Positions 34,704-42,777 of a stretch of 64,000 nt of DNA are shown piece after piece. Position 1 is the first letter of the stretch, and the number at the start of each line of letters is the position of its first letter. The stretch spans positions 5,045,501 through 5,109,500 of the forward strand of contig NZ_CP125098.1 of NCBI RefSeq assembly GCF_030020805.1. Reading direction: 5' to 3'. Origin of the DNA: Paenibacillus sp. RC67. GTDB taxonomy: Bacteria > Bacillota > Bacilli > Paenibacillales > NBRC-103111. Position numbers and translations under genes: made by a program. The notes beneath the pieces are model-generated. The model was not told the origin of the DNA. It saw nothing but the letters and a program-made list of their open reading frames with translations, and did no database searches.

Positions 34704-36410
34704 CTAAGCTCTTCTCTCCCAAGCATCCGTCCTTTTCAACAAACGCTGGGACAAATATTCGTAGCCTAATCTGACTATGATATTCGCCAGCATGATAAGG
34801 CTTGCCATAGCCGCCGCAGCCGCCACGTCACCCGCATCGTCCATATTGACTATGGAAACCGAAGCAAGCTTGAAATCCGGCGAATACAGAAAGACCACTG
34901 CCGAAATGGTTACCATAGAGTTGACAAAATAATACACTCCAATTTCCAATAAAGCCGGAAGCGATATCGGTACTGCAACACGGAAAAACAGGCGATAAAC
35001 CGGCACACCCATTGATTCCGAAACGATTTCATACTCTTTATCCAATCGCTTCAGCGATGTTGTTGCGGTAACGAACGAAACCGAGTAAAAATGCACGATA
35101 TTCGCCAGCACAATTATCCAGATCGTTCCGTATAGCCCATGCAAAGGGTTTTCAGGACGGTTGAAGAAAAAAATATATCCAAGTCCGATAACCAGCCCAG
35201 GCAAGGCTAACGGGAGTAAAGAGATGAAATAACCGATTTGCCGAGCTGCTTTCCAGATTCGTACCCTTTCAATAAGATAAGAATGTACAAACGCAATGAC
35301 CGTACCGATGATGGCTGTTAGCAGCGCAACAAGCAGACTGTTCCAGAAAGGAGTCAACCCGCCGGCAGATACGTTGGAGAAATCGTAATGCTTCAACGTA
35401 ACACTCAAATCATACGGCCACACCTTAACTAGTGATGCGAAGAGTACCGTAAGAAGCAATACCACGATGCCTGAAGCGATAATCGTACAATATGCCGTAT
35501 AGATTAAATCACGCAACCGGCTAGGCTTGATTTGATAGGGCGTCGATTTCACGGATACCATGGTCTTCTGCATGCGTTCCACAAACCGGTCGATGAAAAA
35601 TGCCGCTATAGCGGGAATTGTCAGTAGTATGCCGATCACCGCACCCATAGACATGTTCTGCTGTCCTATGACCTGTTTGTAGATGTCCGTCGGCAGCACG
35701 TTGTACTGGCCTCCTACTACCTTGGGAGCACCGAAGTCAGTAAAGCTGAGTGTGAAACAAACAAAGAGCGAACCGATCAAGCCGTATTTCATTTGAGGAA
35801 GCGTTATGGAGAGGAACTGTTTCCACTTCCCGGCTCCAAGCGTTTCCGATGCTTCGTACAATCGATAATCCGCTATGGAGAATGATACAATGAGAATCAA
35901 AAATGCCTGCGGAAACGTATAAATGACCTCAGATATTATAATCCCGGTGCTTCCGTACAAATGAATATTCCATCCTGGAAGCAGCCCGAACAGTCCTGTA
36001 GTCACTAACCCTTGGTTGCCGAATAAATAGGTCAAAGCAATCCCATGCATCATCGTCGGTGCAAACAAAGGCAGCAGAGCGATGTAACGGAACCATCTAC
36101 TGCCTGGTATCCTCGTGCGCGTCAATGCGTAAGCATAAAAAAATGCACCTCCCACGGAAATCAATGTAGTAATGAGAGAAACATAAATCGAATGCCCTGC
36201 CGATCTTGACAATGCTGGAGTAGACAAATATTTGGCAAAATGGGTTAGGCCTACCCATTCCTCCTGCTGATTGTGAAATGCCTTTACGAATAAATCGCCC
36301 AGAGGTAAGAGGATAGATATCGTCAATATGACAAGCATACAGATCAACAAAAACCGAATGTACCACCCATCGACTCTAGCTTTTTGCCTTGTCTTTAGTT
36401 TAAATAACAT
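34704..36410 (-). CDS. Two-domain ABC transporter permease (PhnU2-like, putative 2-aminoethylphosphonate or related)
   Basis: This roughly 568-residue protein carries two BPD_transp_1 domains in one chain, about 12 helices, as in FbpB and PhnU2-type permeases. EAA-type loops are YEASETLGAGKWKQFLSITLPQ (first half) and YEIVSESMGVPVYRLFFRVAVPISLP (second half). I chose the ATG at 36410 because GAGGAG lies 9 bases upstream; a longer start overlaps the ATPase stop codon. It works with the ATPase and binding protein just upstream. The fused two-domain form also occurs in iron transporters, so the substrate rests mainly on the binding protein. Confidence 0.85.
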   Translation of the reverse strand: MLFKLKTRQKARVDGWYIRFLLICMLVILTISILLPLGDLFVKAFHNQQEEWVGLTHFAKYLSTPALSRSAGHSIYVSLITTLISVGGAFFYAYALTRTRIPGSRWFRYIALLPLFAPTMMHGIALTYLFGNQGLVTTGLFGLLPGWNIHLYGSTGIIISEVIYTFPQAFLILIVSFSIADYRLYEASETLGAGKWKQFLSITLPQMKYGLIGSLFVCFTLSFTDFGAPKVVGGQYNVLPTDIYKQVIGQQNMSMGAVIGILLTIPAIAAFFIDRFVERMQKTMVSVKSTPYQIKPSRLRDLIYTAYCTIIASGIVVLLLTVLFASLVKVWPYDLSVTLKHYDFSNVSAGGLTPFWNSLLVALLTAIIGTVIAFVHSYLIERVRIWKAARQIGYFISLLPLALPGLVIGLGYIFFFNRPENPLHGLYGTIWIIVLANIVHFYSVSFVTATTSLKRLDKEYEIVSESMGVPVYRLFFRVAVPISLPALLEIGVYYFVNSMVTISAVVFLYSPDFKLASVSIVNMDDAGDVAAAAAMASLIMLANIIVRLGYEYLSQRLLKRTDAWERRA

Positions 36411-36424
36411 ACTTCGTGTACTCC

Positions 36425-37498
36425 TCATTTACTTACCGCCGTTTCAAGCAACTCCATGTCCAGCTCAACTGGATCTTTGAAAGAAATTAGGCTCTCTTCA
36501 GGAATAACGATGGTAAATTTGTCTCCTTTATCCATCCTCAAATGGCGGAACTCTTCGACCGGTACATCGATTTTTAAAGTTTGTCCTGCGTCGATTCGAT
36601 GGCTTTTCAGCACGGTCTGTACCGTAATCCGGTAAAAGGAACCTCGAAATTCAATGAATTTCAGAGCAACATGAATTCCGCCTTCCATAGGCTTCGATAC
36701 GATTCGGATATGCTCAGGCCGAACAGATAACAAACATTCATCCTTTCGTTCGCTTCTCGGATCCGCTTGCTGATGGATAAAATTCATAGTCCCGATAAAA
36801 TCGGCGACAAAAGGGGTTCTTGGCCTATCATAGATATCCTCCGGCGTTCCGATTTGAATGACTTCCGCATGATTCATTACAATGATCCGGTCGGCCATCG
36901 TGAGAGCTTCTTCCTGATCATGAGTCACCATGACCGTCGTTATGCCAAGCCTTTTCTGTAAATCACATATTTCCTGCCGCAGCTTATGGCGTACCTTTGC
37001 ATCGAGGGCAGATAACGGTTCATCCAACAACAGAACATCTGGTGATAACGCAATCGCTCTAGCCAAAGCAATACGCTGCTGCTGTCCGCCGGAAAGCTGC
37101 GAAGGATAGCGATCTCTCGCTTGACTAAGTCCAACCATCTCCAGCATTTCTTCCACTTTCCTGTGAATATCCTGCTTGGCCATTCCCTTTCCTTTTAAAC
37201 CGTAAGTAATATTTTCATATGCCGTCAGATTGGGAAACAAGGCGTACGATTGGAATACAATGCCGAAATTGCGCTTGGCAGGGGATACATAGGTAATATC
37301 CTTCCCATTCATAACGACCGAACCGGAATCAGACGATTCCAGTCCAGCAAGGATTCGAAGCAGCGTCGTCTTACCGCAGCCGCTTGGTCCAAGAAGGCAA
37401 ACAAACTCTCCTTTTTGGATGCCAATTTGAATTTGTTTTAAAGCATCAAATTTACCGAACGATTTATTTACATTATTTATCTTTAAGTAGTCTGTCAT
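36425..37498 (-). CDS. ABC transporter ATP-binding protein (PhnT2/FbpC-like)
   Basis: This 357-residue ATPase has Walker A LGPSGCGKTT, Q-loop VFQSYALFPNLTAYEN, signature LSGGQQQRIALARAI, Walker B VLLLDEPLSALD, H-loop MVTHDQEEA and a C-terminal TOBE-like regulatory domain (about 240-355). The segment PFVADFIGTMNFI matches the PhnT2-type family more than FbpC. GAGGTAGG precedes the ATG. It stands between the binding protein and permease genes in one operon and energises uptake at the inner face of the membrane. Confidence 0.88.
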   Translation of the reverse strand: MTDYLKINNVNKSFGKFDALKQIQIGIQKGEFVCLLGPSGCGKTTLLRILAGLESSDSGSVVMNGKDITYVSPAKRNFGIVFQSYALFPNLTAYENITYGLKGKGMAKQDIHRKVEEMLEMVGLSQARDRYPSQLSGGQQQRIALARAIALSPDVLLLDEPLSALDAKVRHKLRQEICDLQKRLGITTVMVTHDQEEALTMADRIIVMNHAEVIQIGTPEDIYDRPRTPFVADFIGTMNFIHQQADPRSERKDECLLSVRPEHIRIVSKPMEGGIHVALKFIEFRGSFYRITVQTVLKSHRIDAGQTLKIDVPVEEFRHLRMDKGDKFTIVIPEESLISFKDPVELDMELLETAVSK

Positions 37499-37529
37499 AA
37501 TGTCCTACCTCTCATTTACGGCAAACGGA

Positions 37530-38615
37530 TTACTTTTTACCTTCGCTCTTCGAGTCGTAACGCTTTTGCCATTCAGTAAGAATGCCGTCACGTTCTTTGG
37601 CCATCGAATTCAAGTCGTTTTTAATTAATTGTTTTACCGGATCTTTCTCATAGCCTTCCGGAATTTGGTTGCTATCGCTCTTTACACTGAGAATCGCATA
37701 GTTTTTGTTATATTCCTTCATGGCATCTTCACTTATCGCCCAATCAAGGAATTCTTTGGCAACAGGCTTAAGTGCCTTTTTCTTAATGAGTCCATTGGCT
37801 TCCACATCCCAGCCGGAACCTTCTTTAGGGAACACGACTTGAACAGGAGCTCCGCCTTTCTTCTCGGTAATACCACGATAGCCGAAAGAAATCCCTATCG
37901 GGTATTCGCCAGTGCCTGCCATCTTGGATGGTTTGGAGCCGGATTGCGTATACATGCCGATATTGTCGTGCAGCTTGTCCATAAATGACCAGGCTTTATC
38001 TTTACCCATTAATTGCACCAGCGCGCTGACGGTCAGGAAACCTGTACCCGAGGCAGCCGGATTTGGCATCGTAATTAAACCTTTATACTCCGGCCTCACC
38101 AAATCCTCATACGATTGCGGGATTGGCAGATTGCGTTTTTCCATTTCTTTGGTATTCACAACGAAAGCCGTCTCCCAAGCATCGATCCCGACCCAAGTCG
38201 GCGGATTTGCCGTATCTTTAAACTCTGGAACGACACGCTCCACACCTTTTGGGGCATAAGGCTCCAACATACTGTTTTGATTCAGCACAAGCAAGCTGGT
38301 TGCAGCCGTACCCCAGACGACATCAGCTTGCGGATTGTCTTTCTCGGCGAGTAATTTAGCTGTTATAACACCGGTGGAATCGCGAACGATATTGATTTTT
38401 AGATCGGAATGAGCTTTCTTGAACGTTTCCAAGTACGATTTGATTTGGTCATCCTCCAGCGCTGTATAAACCGTCAGCTCTTTATTGTTGACTGCAGCTT
38501 GTCCTGCGTCTGCCTCTCCTGGTTTGCCCGATGTTGTGGTTTTGTTTGTACCACATCCCACAAGAAGTGATGCCAACAACGTTACTGCAACAGAAAGCTT
38601 AACTACTTTTTTCAT
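37530..38615 (-). CDS. ABC transporter substrate-binding lipoprotein (PhnS2-like, putative 2-aminoethylphosphonate)
   Basis: This 361-residue lipoprotein has a signal peptide with lipobox LLVG-C. The body (ELTVYTALEDDQIKSYLETFKKAHSD, VVWGTAATSLLVLNQNSMLEPYAPKGVE, MPNPAASGTGFLTVSALVQLMG, QSGSKPSKMAGTGEYPIGISF) closely follows the PhnS2 family of putative 2-aminoethylphosphonate-binding proteins. No Tyr pair typical of ferric-binding FbpA is obvious in the expected C-terminal lobe. AAAGGGAG precedes the ATG. A likely Pho box upstream supports a phosphorus compound as ligand. It is the first gene of the block that ends in the SLH proteins. Confidence 0.85.
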   Translation of the reverse strand: MKKVVKLSVAVTLLASLLVGCGTNKTTTSGKPGEADAGQAAVNNKELTVYTALEDDQIKSYLETFKKAHSDLKINIVRDSTGVITAKLLAEKDNPQADVVWGTAATSLLVLNQNSMLEPYAPKGVERVVPEFKDTANPPTWVGIDAWETAFVVNTKEMEKRNLPIPQSYEDLVRPEYKGLITMPNPAASGTGFLTVSALVQLMGKDKAWSFMDKLHDNIGMYTQSGSKPSKMAGTGEYPIGISFGYRGITEKKGGAPVQVVFPKEGSGWDVEANGLIKKKALKPVAKEFLDWAISEDAMKEYNKNYAILSVKSDSNQIPEGYEKDPVKQLIKNDLNSMAKERDGILTEWQKRYDSKSEGKK

Positions 38616-38680
38616 GTACTATCTCTCCCTTTTCTTTGCTAAGTGTCAATTTCTTTTCAATTTAAAATGTAACTTAGTTT

Positions 38681-38719
38681 TGTTAACGGATCGTTATTTC
38701 TATGTTAATTTTTGATTAA
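38681..38719 (-). promoter_or_regulatory. Probable PhoP (Pho) box of the phn-type transporter operon
   Basis: Read on the minus strand, TTAATC (38719-38714), TTAACA (38708-38703), ATAACG (38697-38692) and TTAACA (38686-38681) lie at exactly 11-bp steps with 5-base spacers. B. subtilis PhoP binds direct repeats of TT(A/C/T)ACA-type hexamers with 11-bp period. The box ends about 65 bases before the start codon and an AT-rich -10-like TTTAAA is at 38666-38661. Phosphate-starvation control is thus predicted. Confidence 0.7.
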
Positions 38720-38895
38720 GATTGTTGATTATTCTGTATAGTTGTTGTTCTATGTTGGATTTAATATTTCTAACATACATCCTTAACCAGTTATATAAAA
38801 GGCTAACAATTCAAGCTAAATACCAAATTGTACAAGTATTGCAAAAAAGTCCAATTTACAATTGGGGATTTACTTGAAATAATGATTCCGATCGC

Positions 38896-38909
38896 AGTAA
38901 GCGCTTACA
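38896..38909. promoter_or_regulatory. cre-like CcpA operator upstream of the rhamnogalacturonan lyase remnant
   Basis: AGTAAGCGCTTACA matches the cre consensus at 13 of 14 positions and is a near-perfect palindrome. It lies about 115 bases before the lyase start. The rest of the 407-base gap (38616-39022) is AT-rich, with the Pho box at its left side and nothing else I can name. Confidence 0.6.
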
Positions 38910-39022
38910 AATAAATGGGAAATTGGAGATCAGGAGGTGATTGCTGAAGTATTTGGATATAGGATGTTTGATAGATGTTTGCTTTGAGGAAAGGCATTCA
39001 AAAGAATGGAGGTTTACAGTTT

Positions 39023-39996
39023 ATGAAAAAGGACATTTCTATCCGGTTAGAACAGAACAGTTATCCATCTTCTTATGATGTGCGCTTTTCAATAATGAGA
39101 AAATTAGTCGTTATTCTTCTAGCTATGGTTATTGTTGTTGGTGCAAGTCTTTTCCATGTGAATATCGGTTACGCTGCTGGAATTGGCGTCACGGATAACG
39201 GCTCCACCATTGTTGTGGACACCGGGGCAGGCTTGGTTTACACAATTAATAAATCCAACGGTGATATGATTTCATGCAAGTTGAATGGCATCGAGCTCAC
39301 AACTTCGTCCGGCAAATATTCACAAATTGCTTCAGGCTTTGGATCAGCTACTGTCACCTGGAACACATCGTCCTCAGGTTCTATCGTGACAATCACTGCT
39401 ACGTCTACCGCAATCATGTCAAACAGTGGCTCAATCACCCACTACTACGTTTCCCGTGCTGGTGAAAATAACATCTACATGGCAACCTACACCACCACTG
39501 AGCCGTCTGTCGGCGAATTACGGTACATTTTCCGCGGTAATTCCAACGTTCTTACTAACGTTCCACCTAATTCCAATAACAGTGGAAATAACGGAAATGT
39601 TGAGAGTACGGACGTATTTAGTCACTCCGATGGAACAACCACTTCAAAGTACTACGGTAATGATCAAGAATCACCTTCAATTTGACTTCTGCCCAGGCTG
39701 CCGCCGCACATACGTTAAAAATCGGCATAACCGCAGCCTATAACAACGGTCGTCCAAGTGTTGCTATCAACGGTACTTCATTGAGCGTACCTAGCGCCTC
39801 AACTCAACCCAACTCACGCAGCATCACTATCGGCACTTACCGTGGAAATAATACGACCTTTACGTGGAGCATACCGGCAACTAATTTTGTAGCAGGCACG
39901 AACACCCTGACCATCACGCCTGCTAGCGGTTCAAGTGACTTGAGCTCCTGGTTGAGCGCGGGTTGGGCATACGATTGTGTAGAATTGGATAATTAA
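39023..39996 (+). pseudogene. Rhamnogalacturonan lyase (PL4-like) remnant with internal deletion
   Basis: The 5' frame (39023-39685, 220 residues) has a signal peptide ending GYAAG and the N-terminal part of a PL4 lyase catalytic domain (GIGVTDNGSTIVVDTGAGLVYTINKSNGDMISCKLNG, KYYGNDQ). It stops at 39683-39685. The next frame, overlapping at 39676-39996, encodes the last about 105 residues (LTSAQAAAAHTLKIGITAAYNNGRPSVAING, WLSAGWAYDCVELDN), the end of the PL4 C-terminal domain. Complete lyases of this family are over 500 residues, so the rest of the catalytic domain, the FnIII-like domain and part of the last domain are gone, and the join is out of frame. I chose the ATG at 39023 because GGAGG lies 10 bases upstream. 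The gene should be non-functional. Confidence 0.8.
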
Positions 39997-40011
39997 CTTT
40001 TGAATCAAGAA

Positions 40012-40036
40012 GGCCGGGGCAGCGCCCCGGCTTTCT
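40012..40036 (+). terminator. Intrinsic terminator after the lyase remnant
   Basis: GCCGGGGC-AGC-GCCCCGGC forms an 8-bp GC stem with a 3-base loop followed by TTTCT, 17 bases after the remnant stop. Confidence 0.8.
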
Positions 40037-40124
40037 GCCATATGCCATATAGTAAGAAGGCTTGTTGAGAGGTTTCACAACAGGCTGACTCAGCCTTTTA
40101 TATCAATAACGGGTTTTCTTCCAT

Positions 40125-41660
40125 TCAGGTGACAGGTGCCGGATTGAATAGAGCCAAATCATTGTGCAGCCCCCAATGGTCCGCCCAAGTTTTCTTCGTT
40201 CCGCTCGCGATATCCAAAATGAGACGGAATAACTCCCAGCCCACTTCTTCGATGGTCGCTTCTCCCGTCGCAATAGTTCCCGCATTCAGATCGATAAGAT
40301 CATGCCATTGATCCGCCAAAGTATTTCTCGTTGACACTTTGATAACAGGAGCTGCGGCCAAGCCGTAGGGAGTGCCTCTGCCCGTAGTAAACACCTGCAC
40401 ATTGATTCCGGAAGCCAGTTGCAGCGTCCCGCATACGAAATCACTGGCAGGCGTTGCCGCGAATAACAGTCCTTTCTCGACAGCCCTTTCGCCCGGAGAC
40501 AGCACGCCGACGATCGGACTCGTGCCCGATTTCACGATGGACCCGAGGGACTTCTCAACAATGTTGACAAGTCCGCCTTTTTTATTGCCGGGAGTAGGAT
40601 TCGCGCTGCGGTCCACCCTACCGTTCTGCAGGTAATCGTCATACCACTGCATTTCGCGGATCAAAGCCCTCCCAACGGCCTCATTGATTGCTCGCGGTGT
40701 CAACAAATGAACAGCATCCCTGACTTCCGTTACCTCGGAGAACATAACCGTAGCTCCCGCACGTACCAACAAATCGGCAGTGTACCCGACTGCAGGATTC
40801 GCGGTAATTCCCGAAAAAGCATCGCTCCCACCGCATTGCAATCCAACAACCAGAGCCGATGCGGGACAAGTGACGCGCTTCCGTCGATTCAATCTGTCGA
40901 GCCGTTCCTCTGCCATCGCCATGATCACTTTCACCATGGGAATAAAACCGTGACTCTCTTGTAAGGTCATGATCTTACCCGTTTCTCCGTCAGGTACCAA
41001 GCGTTCGGGAAGCAGCTTCTCACATCCCAGCCCAACGACCAAGAGTTCACCGCCAAAGTTCGGGTTTCTTGTGATATTCTGAATCGTGCGTATGGGAATG
41101 ATGGCATCCGGAGCGTTAATCGCCACCCCACAGCCGTAAGTATGGGTTAGCGCGACAACATCCTCGACATTCGGATAACATGGAAGCAGCTCTTCCTTTA
41201 TTTTCTTTACCGCATAGTGAAGTACGCCGGCAACACACTGTACACTGGTCGTGATTCCCAAAATATTTTTCGTTCCAACGCTGCCGTCTTCATTGATGTA
41301 TCCTTCGAAGGTGTAGCCTTCTAAAGGAGGAAGCGGTTCCGGTACGCAGCTTGCTATAGGCAAATCCTCCAATTGCGGCGGCTCAGGCAATTTTACCAGC
41401 GATTCATCAATCCAGCTTCCTTTTGAAATCTTCTTCAAAGCGTAGCCGATCACTTCTCCGTAACGAATGATCTTCTCCTCTTGATCGATATGGGTAAGGG
41501 CTACCTTATGTCCCTGCGGAACATGCTGAAGGAGTCTAAGTCCGCATGGGAATACGGTTCCTTCCGGCAATCCTCCCGTGTTGACCACAATTGCCATATT
41601 ATCCTTTGGATTCACTCTGATATACAGCGGCTTCTCTGCTTTGGATCGTGGAGTAGTCAT
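40125..41660 (-). CDS. garD: Galactarate dehydratase
   Basis: This 511-residue UxaA/GarD-family enzyme has a small N-terminal SAF-like domain (to about residue 110) and the catalytic part with GYINEDGSVGTKNILGITTSVQCVAG, ALTHTYGCGVAINAPDA, NPNFGGELLVVGLGCEKL and GLQCGGSDAFSGITANPA. These match GarD rather than altronate dehydratase. The Cys and His residues bind the metal. It turns galactarate into 5-keto-4-deoxy-glucarate; galactarate comes from galacturonate, a pectin sugar. I chose the ATG at 41660 because GAGGAG lies 9 bases upstream. It is alone, divergent from a LysR regulator, without other galactarate genes nearby. Confidence 0.88.
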   Translation of the reverse strand: MTTPRSKAEKPLYIRVNPKDNMAIVVNTGGLPEGTVFPCGLRLLQHVPQGHKVALTHIDQEEKIIRYGEVIGYALKKISKGSWIDESLVKLPEPPQLEDLPIASCVPEPLPPLEGYTFEGYINEDGSVGTKNILGITTSVQCVAGVLHYAVKKIKEELLPCYPNVEDVVALTHTYGCGVAINAPDAIIPIRTIQNITRNPNFGGELLVVGLGCEKLLPERLVPDGETGKIMTLQESHGFIPMVKVIMAMAEERLDRLNRRKRVTCPASALVVGLQCGGSDAFSGITANPAVGYTADLLVRAGATVMFSEVTEVRDAVHLLTPRAINEAVGRALIREMQWYDDYLQNGRVDRSANPTPGNKKGGLVNIVEKSLGSIVKSGTSPIVGVLSPGERAVEKGLLFAATPASDFVCGTLQLASGINVQVFTTGRGTPYGLAAAPVIKVSTRNTLADQWHDLIDLNAGTIATGEATIEEVGWELFRLILDIASGTKKTWADHWGLHNDLALFNPAPVT

Positions 41661-41731
41661 GATAACGATCTCCTCTCTGCACAACACTTGTTCATGAATC
41701 AAACTCATAGTAAGCTGTAATTATTGAAAAG

Positions 41732-41749
41732 TAAAAGTGATAAAAGTGA
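41732..41749. repeat. Perfect 9-bp tandem direct repeat in the garD/LysR intergenic region
   Basis: TAAAAGTGA is repeated twice without spacer (41732-41740, 41741-41749), 42 bases before the LysR start. It may be part of a regulator site. Confidence 0.45.
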
Positions 41750-41790
41750 GTTTTCTCTTAAAAAAATTAAGAGTAGAGAGGCGTTGGAAG

Positions 41791-42717
41791 ATGGACTTGA
41801 AGCAGTTGGAATATATGATCCAAATTGCGGAGGAAAACAACATTACCAAAGCTGCGGAAAAGCTGTTCATTACCCAATCCGCTCTAAATCAACAGCTATT
41901 GAAGCTCGAAAAAGAATTAGGGACACAGCTCTTCGTTCGCTCGAGGAGCAATTGGCATCTGACACTGGCTGGAGCCATCTATGTGGAAAACGCCAGAAAC
42001 ATCCTGCAGATCAAAAAAGAAACCTACAACCAAATCAATGATCTGCTGGAAATCAAAGAAGGCAAATTAACGATTGGTTTAACTCCCGAGCGGGGTACCG
42101 ATATGTTCGCGTCTGTCTACCCGATTTTTTACAAAAAGTATCCCAAAGTAAAAATCGAGCCCCTTGAAATGCCCGTAAAAAAGCAGCAGTACGAAATAGC
42201 CCAGGGGAATCTGGATATAGGCTTTGTAACGCTCCAGGATTTTCAGAAAACAAAGGATGTGTACCTTCCTATCTGTTCGGAGGAGATTATTTTGGGAGTG
42301 CCTAGCTCCCATCCGATTGCCTATCAGGGAGGTAAGCTTGGCGAACCGCTTCCTGCAACTAGCCTAAAGCATTTCGAACAGGACTCCTTTGCCGTCATGC
42401 AGCATGGATCCACGCTTCGCGAAATCTACGATCGTCTTCTAGCTGAAGACAACATCTCTCCTCCTGTTTTATTGGAAACAAGGAGCTGTGAAACGCTATA
42501 TGAAATGGTTGCCGAGGGGTTATGCTGTTCCGTCTTACCGATCAGTTACGCGAAGCCGCAACGAAACGTTACTTTCTTCTCCCTCCGGCAGCAACCGGTC
42601 TGGGAAATTGCAGCCAGCTACAAAAAAGACAGTTATCTAAGCCAAGCGGCAAAAGAATTGATCGCGATATGTACGGATTATTGGTTGCAAAAAATGAATG
42701 ATCTAAAGGGGAAATGA
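41791..42717 (+). CDS. LysR family transcriptional regulator
   Basis: This 308-residue protein has the N-terminal LysR helix-turn-helix (MDLKQLEYMIQIAEENNITKAAEKLFITQSALNQQLLKLEKELG, in family order) and a periplasmic-binding-like effector domain (about 90-300: LTIGLTPERGT, IGFVTLQDF, ILGVPSSHPIA, VAEGLCCSVLPIS). The ATG at 41791 has GAGAGG 9 bases upstream; the longer frame starts without support. It is divergent from garD, the classic arrangement for a LysR activator, so it probably responds to galactarate or a related acid. Confidence 0.9.
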   Translation: MDLKQLEYMIQIAEENNITKAAEKLFITQSALNQQLLKLEKELGTQLFVRSRSNWHLTLAGAIYVENARNILQIKKETYNQINDLLEIKEGKLTIGLTPERGTDMFASVYPIFYKKYPKVKIEPLEMPVKKQQYEIAQGNLDIGFVTLQDFQKTKDVYLPICSEEIILGVPSSHPIAYQGGKLGEPLPATSLKHFEQDSFAVMQHGSTLREIYDRLLAEDNISPPVLLETRSCETLYEMVAEGLCCSVLPISYAKPQRNVTFFSLRQQPVWEIAASYKKDSYLSQAAKELIAICTDYWLQKMNDLKGK

Positions 42718-42758
42718 AAAGCCTTCTCTGAACCCGTAGGTCAGAAGAAGGCTTTTTT
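42717..42758. terminator. Bidirectional intrinsic terminator between LysR and the GH2 gene
   Basis: AAAAGCCTTCT and AGAAGGCTTTT, plus inner CTGA/TCAG, form a long stem with a 9-base loop and T-runs on both strands. It ends the LysR gene and the convergent GH2 gene. Confidence 0.88.
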
Positions 42759-42777
42759 CGTTACATTTTCCTTATCG

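Noticed and set aside
37530..38615. Ferric iron (FbpA) assignment of the transporter binding protein
   Set aside because: The body follows the PhnS2 pattern more closely and no clear iron-binding Tyr pair is seen. The alternative is not excluded without alignment.
40082..40100. Small hairpin AGGCTG-ACT-CAGCCT with T-run
   Set aside because: It is short and points along the plus strand after a stronger terminator. It may add to termination but I cannot give it a separate role.
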